From positions 1 to 20,304 of IMG/VR virus record IMGVR_UViG_3300027337_000035: 20,304 nucleotides of DNA. One strand, written 5' to 3'. The DNA is from a virus. Below, piece by piece: positions 15,229-20,304 of the stretch. Under the pieces are notes generated by a model. It had not been told where the DNA came from and ran no database searches. It was given only the letters and a program-made list of their open reading frames with translations. A program made the translations under genes and the position numbers. Position 1 is the first letter of the stretch. Every line of letters begins with the position of its first letter.

Positions 15229-15582
15229 ATGGCAGCACCAAATATAGTAAACGTCACAACAATCACAGGCAAGACTGCGGTTCTTGCCGTAACGACTTCT
15301 GCGACAGCAATCGTTACGAACAGTGCTGCAAGCGGACAGGTATTAAAAGTTAATGCCTTGTACGTATCAAATGTTGACGGCACAAATACGGCTGATGTAA
15401 ACGTAGATATATTCCGTTCTTCTACTGCTTATCATATTGCCAAAACTGTTTCAGTTCCAGCAGACTCAACTTTGGATGTTATTTCTAAGTCAATTTATTT
15501 AGAAGAGGGTGATACTCTTCGTTTAACAGCAAGTGTAAACTCGGACTTAGAAGCAGTTTGCAGTTATGAGATTATTGCGTAA
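15229..15582 (+). CDS. Small conserved virion-type protein of aquatic phages
   Basis: This is a 117-aa all-beta protein. It opens MAAPNIVNVTTITGKTAVLA, continues with SGQVLKVNALYVSNVDGTNT and ends with STLDVISKSIYLEEGDTLRL followed by a strand pair ending CSYEIIA. The pattern 'vn.l.vsNvdGtnaad.tvd......a..i.VPAdstLdvi.k.iyLeegDtl...as..g.leav.sYe.i' is one I recognise from many marine and freshwater phage genomes near tail fibres, usually annotated as virion structural or hypothetical. No enzyme motif is visible. GGAGGG at 15217-15222, encoded within the final Gly codons of the giant fibre, is its ribosome binding site six bases before ATG. Likely a fibre-associated or capsid-decorating protein; function unproven. 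Confidence 0.75.
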   Translation: MAAPNIVNVTTITGKTAVLAVTTSATAIVTNSAASGQVLKVNALYVSNVDGTNTADVNVDIFRSSTAYHIAKTVSVPADSTLDVISKSIYLEEGDTLRLTASVNSDLEAVCSYEIIA

Positions 15583-16385
15583 TGCGTTCTAATGGCGGAT
15601 TTATTGGAGGGAAGAAGACGGTAACTGGTTCTGCTGCGTCTGGTATTTGGGCTATGCGTGACCAACAAAGAGAAAAAGGTGCAAGCAACTGGCCAAGCGT
15701 TCCTTTTAATGCAACAGTAACTTTGTTGGGCGGCGGAGGTGGCGGTGGTACTGGTAATGCACAATGGGCTGGCGGTGGTAGTGGCGGAGGCTATTTAGTT
15801 GCAGATTTTTTAGTAGCAGATTCTGTGAATTATTCAACAACTGTTGGTGTTGCTGGGGCAGGGCAAACTGCCTGTAACAACTCAGACCATAGAACTGTTG
15901 GAAAAGGAGGGGACTCTATTTTTTCCTCATCTTCTGCTGGTGGCGGGCAAGGTGGTAACTCACTGAGTGTTGGAGCGAGTGGAATCGGTGGGACAAATGT
16001 TACTACTGGGTCAGTAAGCGTTACTACGAATTATGTTGGGCAAACTGCAGCATATACAGGTGGCGACTACAACAATGCAGGTGGAAATAATGGTTTAAGA
16101 AATGGTAATGGAACAACAACTTACGGAGCAGGAGCATCTGCAGGTCCGAATAGCCAAGCAGGAGCGTCTGCTTCAGGAAAAGGCAACGGTGGTGCTGGTG
16201 GTCCATCATGTCAGACCCCCACTGCTGGAGGAGGTAATGGCTCTATAGGTGTAGTTATTTTGACATATCCAGATTCAAAGACGATTACTATCGGTGCAGG
16301 TTTAACAGGTACGACAGCGGCTCCATCTGGGGGTTTTAAAACAACAACACTTACCGCTGGCACAGGAAACGTGAGTTGGTCATAA
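15582..16385 (+). CDS. Glycine-rich fibre/adhesin protein
   Basis: This is a 267-aa protein that starts in a TAATG overlap with the preceding gene. The opening (GSAASGIWAMRDQQREKGAS, then NWP) is typical of Gly-rich aquatic phage proteins. Next comes ATVTLLGGGGGGGTGNAQWA and GGGSGGGYLVADFLVADSVN, matching the Gly-rich domain ('v..lvGGGGGG....GGGGgGGy......l..g..y.vtVGagG.G') found in many phage fibres. Long Gly/Asn/Ala/Ser runs follow to about residue 215, ending in GGAGG and GNGSIGVVILTYPDSKTITI. Such Gly-rich segments can pack as polyglycine-II bundles, as in the T4-like S16 gp38 adhesin, and mediate receptor binding. That parallel is by composition only. A last beta unit closes the protein. 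No clear Shine-Dalgarno is seen, so it is probably coupled to gene 15229-15582. Confidence 0.78.
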   Translation: MRSNGGFIGGKKTVTGSAASGIWAMRDQQREKGASNWPSVPFNATVTLLGGGGGGGTGNAQWAGGGSGGGYLVADFLVADSVNYSTTVGVAGAGQTACNNSDHRTVGKGGDSIFSSSSAGGGQGGNSLSVGASGIGGTNVTTGSVSVTTNYVGQTAAYTGGDYNNAGGNNGLRNGNGTTTYGAGASAGPNSQAGASASGKGNGGAGGPSCQTPTAGGGNGSIGVVILTYPDSKTITIGAGLTGTTAAPSGGFKTTTLTAGTGNVSWS

Positions 16386-16444
16386 TGAATACTGAATCAA
16401 ATCTCATCAATAAACAATGTAAAATATACAACGGAGGAAAATAA
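16385..16444 (+). CDS. Possible 19-codon micro-ORF filling the gap before 16447
   Basis: An ATG at 16385 overlaps the preceding TAA (TAATG), exactly as at 3087, 15582 and 16818. The frame encodes MNTESNLINKQCKIYNGGK and stops at 16442-16444, two bases before the next ATG. Its Gly-Gly codons contain the GGAGG Shine-Dalgarno (16433-16437) of the next gene. It may be a coupling peptide that carries ribosomes across the gap, a decayed gene remnant, or chance. An open frame of this length is not significant by itself. Confidence 0.3.
   Translation: MNTESNLINKQCKIYNGGK
16433..16437 (+). promoter_or_regulatory. Strong RBS for the 123-aa gene
   Basis: GGAGG lies nine bases before the ATG at 16447, in an A-rich context (ACGGAGGAAAATAAAC). 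The preceding AT-rich TGTAAAATATAC could hold a -10 element, but no -35 partner is evident. Confidence 0.6.
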
Positions 16445-16446
16445 AC

Positions 16447-16818
16447 ATGGCACATTACGCATTTCTAGATGACGAAAATATCGTTACAGAAGTCATCGTC
16501 GGTAAAAACGAAGGTGAAGACGGTATCGATTGGGAACAATGGTACGCAGAGTTCCGAGGTCAGCCTTGCAAGCGCACCTCGTACAACACTTATGGTGGTC
16601 AGCACAACAATGGCGGTACCCCATATCGTAAAAACTATGCTGGCATTGGCTATAAGTACGACGCGACACTAGATGCTTTCTACGCCCCACAACCATATCC
16701 ATCGTGGATTCTTGATGAAGACACTTGCGTTTGGGAAGCACCTGTTGCTTACCCAGCAGGCGAAGGAATGTACTCGTGGAACGAAGCAGACCAAAGTTGG
16801 GATGAAGTAACTCCCTAA
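16447..16818 (+). CDS. 123-aa conserved aquatic phage protein (PYPSWxLDEDTCxWEAP family)
   Basis: This family is frequent in cyanophages and other marine or freshwater phages. Characteristic points are the opening MAHYAFLDDENIVTEVIVGK, a middle CKRTSYNTYGGQHNNGGTPY ('...wkqTSYNt.gg......p.RkNyAg'), KNYAGIGYKYDATLDAFYAP, then PYPSWILDEDTCVWEAPVAY and a closing YSWNEADQSWDEVTP. The Tyr/Trp-rich, strand-forming sequence suggests a virion surface or fibre-associated protein; as far as I know its function is not established. A strong GGAGG at 16433-16437 precedes the ATG. The stop overlaps the start of the S74 fibre gene (TAATG), linking its expression to that gene. No catalytic motif is visible. 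Confidence 0.82.
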   Translation: MAHYAFLDDENIVTEVIVGKNEGEDGIDWEQWYAEFRGQPCKRTSYNTYGGQHNNGGTPYRKNYAGIGYKYDATLDAFYAPQPYPSWILDEDTCVWEAPVAYPAGEGMYSWNEADQSWDEVTP

Positions 16819-19130
16819 TGGCTATCTCCTTCCCCGGCTCTCCTTCAGTTGACGACACCTACGCTGTAGGTTCGCGTATCTGGGTATGGAACGGTTCGGT
16901 TTGGGAAGTTGACGCTTCGGTTGGCGCAGTAGTAGTTGCTTCTAACGACATTACTGATGGCGCAGTATCTGCAGCAAAATTAGCAGCCGATTCAGTAACA
17001 ACAGCGAAGATTGCTGACGATGCAGTCACGGCAGCCAAACTTGCAGATACTGCGGTAACGGCAGGTTCTTATACTCACTCAAGCATCACCGTGGATGCTC
17101 AAGGTCGAGTTACTGCCGCTTCTTCTGGTTCTGTTGCGGCTTTAGCAACTCTTGCCTCACCAACATTCACCGGCAACGTTGTATTACCAAACACAACAAC
17201 AATTGGTGATATTTCGTCCACCGAACTTAGTTATTTGAATAATGTTAGTTCTGCTATTCAAACACAATTGAATAACAAACAAGCAGTTGTCGCAAACGTA
17301 TCTGACACAGAAATTGGATACCTTGACGGCGTTACATCGGCAATACAGACTCAGTTAAACAATAAGCAAGCAGTCGTTGCCAATGTTTCGGATACAGAAA
17401 TTGGATATTTGGATGGTGTCACTTCGGCAATTCAAACCCAAATCAACACAAAAGTAAACAAGACATCTTTGCCTGTTTCTGTTTCGGATTACGGCGCAGT
17501 TGGTGATGGAGTCACAGACGACACCAATGCGTTTTCTAATGCGGCACAAGCACGGACTGGTGCGGTTACTTACACGGATAACGGAATCTTAAGAGCAAAT
17601 TGTGTATTTGTAACAATCCCAGATGGTAACTATGTTCTTTCCAGCCGAATAGATACTGGTGGTCGAGAAGTTGTTTGGGTTGCAGACCGTGGCGCAAAAA
17701 TCCTTAACCCAGAAAATCTTAACGGCGACCTTCTTCGTGAAGGTCAAAGAATTATGTCGGCTCCCTATGGCAACGAAGATAGTGCGACTGGTTTTGCGGT
17801 AAGGCTTTATCCAAGCGGTTCTGATTTCAATAGCGCCGCAGAAGTTTTGGGTGTAACCAATGAAACAGATATTTCTATCTACACCGACCGTGACGCGGTT
17901 TCTTTTTTTGCTGATGTGCTCGCACCACCACCAACACTCACTCTTACTAGTGCGACCTACACTGCCACGACCGTAATTCCTGCTTCAACAATAAGCGAAG
18001 CAAACAGAAGACTATTACGTAAGGGTATGATTATTGATACCGCTCACAGTCCGACAAAATACAGCGGATTCATTACTGGTTGGGCGGCTAACGGTTCAAG
18101 TATCACAGTTGAGGGTTGGTATTTGGCGAATGGAACAGTGCAGTCTGCCTCTACTCCCCCTGGTTCCGCAACTGCTTATGTAAATCCGTTCACAAAAGTT
18201 TGGGCGCATAACGCCAATGTTCTGATGGACGCCGACTCACATGCGGTAGCAATGACTGGTTTTGAATTGGGTCTTGTTGACAACAAGGAAGCGTCAACTG
18301 CCGCTTCTGGTGGTTCGCACTATGTGTGGGGTTTTGATGCTGTAAATCTTGGAACATATAAAGTTCAAAGTTTCTTTGTTGCTCGTGGTTCAGGTTTCGT
18401 TGGTTTGCGAGTAGATGATGCCGATACCGGTTTGTATTACACGGGTGGCACAAATGTTTTTGATTCATACATAAGTAATCAGCGTTCGGCGCTTCTTCGT
18501 GCCGATGGAACAATGGAACTTGGCAAACAAAATACTGCCGCAACTTGGTACGCAGATATTCATACTTCAGGAAATAACGAATCAGTCAATGACTACGACG
18601 CAAGAATTCAAGTAAGCGGTGGCACAACAACTGACGGCAGTGCAACCGTAACTTTCTTCGCCACAAATACTGATACACAGATTTTGCGTCCAAGAGCAGA
18701 TGCAACATATACGCTCGGCGCCGCTTCTCGTAGATGGACAACCGTGCATGCGACAACAGCAACAATCAATACTTCTGACGAAAGAGAAAAAGAACAAATT
18801 GGCGACATTGATGAAGCAGTTTTGCGTGCGTGGGGAAATGTCAACTACCAACAATTCAAATTTAAAGACGCTGTTGCCCTGAAAGGTTCAAGCGCTAGAT
18901 GGCATGTTGGTTTAGTTGCCCAAAGAGTTAAAGAAGTTTTTGAGGCTGAGGGTATTGACCCGTTCGCATACGGTATTCTTTGTTACGACGAATGGGAAGA
19001 ACAAGAAGAAAAAACTGAGGAAGGTGTCGGCGTGGTTCAAGAATTTGAAGCGGCTGGCAACAGATACGGAATCCGTTACGAAGAAGCACTCGCTCTTGAA
19101 TGTGCCTATCTAAGAAGCAGGTTGAGTTAA
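16818..19130 (+). CDS. Tailspike-like fibre with pectate-lyase-type domain and S74 chaperone
   Basis: This is a 770-aa protein. Residues 1-35 (FPGSPSVDDTYAVGSRIWVW NGSVW) form a small anchor-like domain shared with the next gene. Residues 40-105 carry decapeptide repeats ([30 protein letters not shown]) and SSITVDAQGRVTAASSG. Residues 150-207 are two identical 29-residue repeats. VSDYGAVGDGVTDDTNAFSN (about 222-241) is the hallmark start of a pectate-lyase-type right-handed beta-helix. The C-terminus is an S74 intramolecular chaperone: TSDEREKEQIG gives the Ser653/Lys658 dyad, with predicted self-cleavage before Ser653 releasing about 118 residues, followed by WHVGLVAQRVKEVFEAEGID and YGIRYEEALALECAYLRSR. 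The chaperone trimerises the fibre. The beta-helix may degrade or bind a surface glycan, but no catalytic residues could be assigned. Confidence 0.88.
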   Translation: MAISFPGSPSVDDTYAVGSRIWVWNGSVWEVDASVGAVVVASNDITDGAVSAAKLAADSVTTAKIADDAVTAAKLADTAVTAGSYTHSSITVDAQGRVTAASSGSVAALATLASPTFTGNVVLPNTTTIGDISSTELSYLNNVSSAIQTQLNNKQAVVANVSDTEIGYLDGVTSAIQTQLNNKQAVVANVSDTEIGYLDGVTSAIQTQINTKVNKTSLPVSVSDYGAVGDGVTDDTNAFSNAAQARTGAVTYTDNGILRANCVFVTIPDGNYVLSSRIDTGGREVVWVADRGAKILNPENLNGDLLREGQRIMSAPYGNEDSATGFAVRLYPSGSDFNSAAEVLGVTNETDISIYTDRDAVSFFADVLAPPPTLTLTSATYTATTVIPASTISEANRRLLRKGMIIDTAHSPTKYSGFITGWAANGSSITVEGWYLANGTVQSASTPPGSATAYVNPFTKVWAHNANVLMDADSHAVAMTGFELGLVDNKEASTAASGGSHYVWGFDAVNLGTYKVQSFFVARGSGFVGLRVDDADTGLYYTGGTNVFDSYISNQRSALLRADGTMELGKQNTAATWYADIHTSGNNESVNDYDARIQVSGGTTTDGSATVTFFATNTDTQILRPRADATYTLGAASRRWTTVHATTATINTSDEREKEQIGDIDEAVLRAWGNVNYQQFKFKDAVALKGSSARWHVGLVAQRVKEVFEAEGIDPFAYGILCYDEWEEQEEKTEEGVGVVQEFEAAGNRYGIRYEEALALECAYLRSRLS
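17265..17438 (+). repeat. Two identical 29-residue repeats, recoded at DNA level
   Basis: Copies 17265-17351 and 17352-17438 encode identical 29-residue units (QLNNKQAVVANVSDTEIGYL then DGVTSAIQT) of the tailspike-like protein. By hand comparison 21 of 29 codons differ, every change being silent (22 of 87 bases). A more distant upstream unit (TELSYLNNVSSAIQT) precedes them. Confidence 0.92.
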
Positions 19131-20304
19131 ATGCCTGCCATAAATTTTCCTGCTTCTCCTAGCGTTAACGACCTTTTTACCTCTGGTGGTAAAACTTGGC
19201 AGTGGAACGGAACATTTTGGAGTCTTGTTGTCTCTGGCAACTCAATAGGCACAGGAAGTATCACTGACGACAAGTTGGCTTCTAGTTCTGTAACTACAGC
19301 AAAAGTTGCTGATGGTGCGATTACTGCTTCCAAGATTGCTGACGGAACTATTGTCGCCGCGGAGATTGCGGCTGATGCTGTTACTACGGCAAAGATTTTG
19401 GATAGCAATGTCACGACAGCCAAAATTGCTGACTTAAATATAACAACAGGAAAACTTGCCGCAAATGCTGTTACGGAAGCAAAGATAAATGCTGATGCTG
19501 TAACTACAGCAAAAATTCTAGATGCCAATATTACTGCGGCGAAACTTGCGTCAAGCGCTGTAACTGAAGCAAAGATTGGTTCGGGTGCAGTCACCCAAGC
19601 AAAACTTACCTCAGGTTTATCAGGAATTACGATTACGACAAGTTCTTTAGTCGGCTCAGTTATTACTTCGCCGTTTACAAATCAATTTGCGTTCTTCTCT
19701 GACACTAATGTTTTAAGTAGATGGAATGGTTCGGCTTGGGTCTCAGGAGTTGCTACAGCGCCGACAGAAGCACCAACAAGTTTGGCTTTAGTTTCCGCAA
19801 CTACAACTACTGCAACTATTTCTTTTGCCGAGGGGGCATCTGGTGGTTTACCAATTTCCAACTACCAATATGCGCTCTCTACAAACGGTGGCTCTTCGTA
19901 TGGTTCCTATAACGCATTGAACCCAGCAGATTTCACAACGCCAATAACGATTACTGGATTAACTGCAGGAACTGCCTACTACATAAAACTAAAAGCAGTC
20001 AACGCTCAAGGTGTAAGCACTATTGAATCATCTGCGTTGTCTTTTAGTACATCAAATCTTTCTGTTGAATATCTTGTTATTGCTGGCGGCGGAAGTGGTG
20101 CTGGTGGAAACGGGGGAAATGATGGTGGAGGCGGTGGCGGTGCTGGTGGTTATCGTTCATCTGTTTCTGGAGAGTCCAGCGGAGGCGTTAGCACTATTGA
20201 ATCAGCATTATCTCTCGCTACTGGGACATATACAGTGACGGTAGGTGCAGGTGGTGCTGGAACAGCACAAAATGTCGTTGGCACCGATGGAGCAAATTCT
20301 GTAT
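19131..20304 (+). CDS. Tail fibre with decapeptide repeats, FnIII and Gly-rich domain (3' truncated)
   Basis: ATG 19131 directly follows the TAA of the S74 fibre, and the frame stays open to the window end (391 complete codons). Residues 1-34 ([20 protein letters not shown], then QWNGTFW) match the N-terminal domain of the preceding fibre and probably serve the same attachment. Residues 43-162 are twelve in-phase decapeptides (consensus [10 protein letters not shown]). A short domain follows, with [17 protein letters not shown]. Residues about 210-308 form a fibronectin type III domain: [18 protein letters not shown], then [20 protein letters not shown]. From residue 311 a Gly-rich domain begins: [18 protein letters not shown], then [18 protein letters not shown], related to the Gly-rich protein at 15582-16385. 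It is a likely receptor-binding or surface-decorating fibre; the C-terminal tip is missing. Confidence 0.85.
   Translation, partial: MPAINFPASPSVNDLFTSGGKTWQWNGTFWSLVVSGNSIGTGSITDDKLASSSVTTAKVADGAITASKIADGTIVAAEIAADAVTTAKILDSNVTTAKIADLNITTGKLAANAVTEAKINADAVTTAKILDANITAAKLASSAVTEAKIGSGAVTQAKLTSGLSGITITTSSLVGSVITSPFTNQFAFFSDTNVLSRWNGSAWVSGVATAPTEAPTSLALVSATTTTATISFAEGASGGLPISNYQYALSTNGGSSYGSYNALNPADFTTPITITGLTAGTAYYIKLKAVNAQGVSTIESSALSFSTSNLSVEYLVIAGGGSGAGGNGGNDGGGGGGAGGYRSSVSGESSGGVSTIESALSLATGTYTVTVGAGGAGTAQNVVGTDGANSV
19257..19616 (+). repeat. Twelve tandem decapeptide (30-nt) repeats
   Basis: Residues 43-162 of the last fibre are exactly twelve 10-residue units without indels, pattern [S/A/N/T]-[V/I]-[T/V]-x-x-[K/E]-[I/L/V]-x-x-x, for example [20 protein letters not shown] and [10 protein letters not shown]. 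Three or four units of the same type lie near the start of the preceding fibre (about residues 45-80). The regular period suggests a fibrous trimeric shaft. Confidence 0.88.

Noticed and set aside
17481-18450. Assigning a specific depolymerase activity to the beta-helix fibre
   Set aside because: The N-terminal pectate-lyase-type motif marks a fold only; I could not identify catalytic acids or a substrate family from sequence.
19127-19594. Minus-strand open frame of 155 codons opposite the last fibre
   Set aside because: It is a reflection of the decapeptide repeats (30-nt period keeps the opposite frame open) and has low-complexity sequence.
9919-20304. Diversity-generating retroelement or phase-variable fibre switch
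   Set aside because: I saw no reverse transcriptase, no template/variable repeat with adenine-directed differences, no inverted repeats around fibre ends and no invertase gene; the silent repeat differences affect all bases at third positions.
1-20304. Contractile injection system or tailocin instead of a phage
   Set aside because: The core genes would also fit, but the aquatic phage fibre families, S74 chaperone and holin-like gene favour a phage or prophage. The window lacks capsid genes, so this is not fully excluded.

Overview
The window is a tightly packed late structural region of an uncultured tailed phage (Caudoviricetes). It covers the end of the tail module, the baseplate and the tail-fibre cassette. 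All 20 proposed genes (one of them a speculative 19-codon ORF) lie on the + strand. The largest gap is 79 nt, and many junctions overlap (TAATG, ATGA or GTGA). The gene order tape measure - hub adaptor - hub (gp27/XkdQ-like) - OB-fold spike - gp25-like wedge - baseplate J - tail protein I is the canonical order of contractile-tailed phages, so a myovirus is the best reading. Base composition looks like a GC content in the low 40s (by eye). Several fibre families (a cupredoxin-like domain, the 123-aa PYPSWxLDED protein, MAQKF fibres, Gly-rich domains) are typical of aquatic phages. The host cannot be fixed from the sequence; an aquatic bacterium such as an actinobacterium or cyanobacterium is plausible.

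Layout. 1-3087: tape measure protein, missing its 5' end. 3087-5691: hub adaptor, hub, spike and gp25-like wedge. 5694-8417: baseplate J and tail protein I, each carrying an extra beta-rich domain. 8454-8940: an 86-aa unknown protein overlapping a small holin-like membrane protein. 9020-9907: three small genes (Ig/BppU-like, 63-aa unknown, 115-aa fibre-tip-like). 9919-11226 and 11284-15225: two fibre genes with homologous starts (MAQKF); the second is a 1313-aa repeat protein ending in a cupredoxin-like domain with a complete His-Cys-His-Met ligand set. 15229-16818: a 117-aa virion protein, a Gly-rich protein, a possible 19-codon micro-ORF and a 123-aa conserved phage protein. 16818-19130: a tailspike-like fibre with a pectate-lyase-like start and a C-terminal S74 autoprotease/chaperone. 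19131-end: another fibre (decapeptide repeats, FnIII, Gly-rich), cut off by the window edge.

How the parts work together. The first seven genes build the tail core and baseplate wedges. The small pair at 8454-8940 may belong to lysis. Everything downstream appears to be receptor-binding or surface-decorating. The most unusual sequence property is that internal protein repeats in the fibres are nearly or fully identical in amino acids but differ at most synonymous codon positions. Other points of interest are the apparently copper-competent cupredoxin, a duplicated fibre start separated by a hairpin-bearing spacer, and a domain inserted in baseplate J. I see no CRISPR array, tRNA, IS element, DGR, recombinase or defence gene. 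No gene-free stretch exceeds 300 bases.
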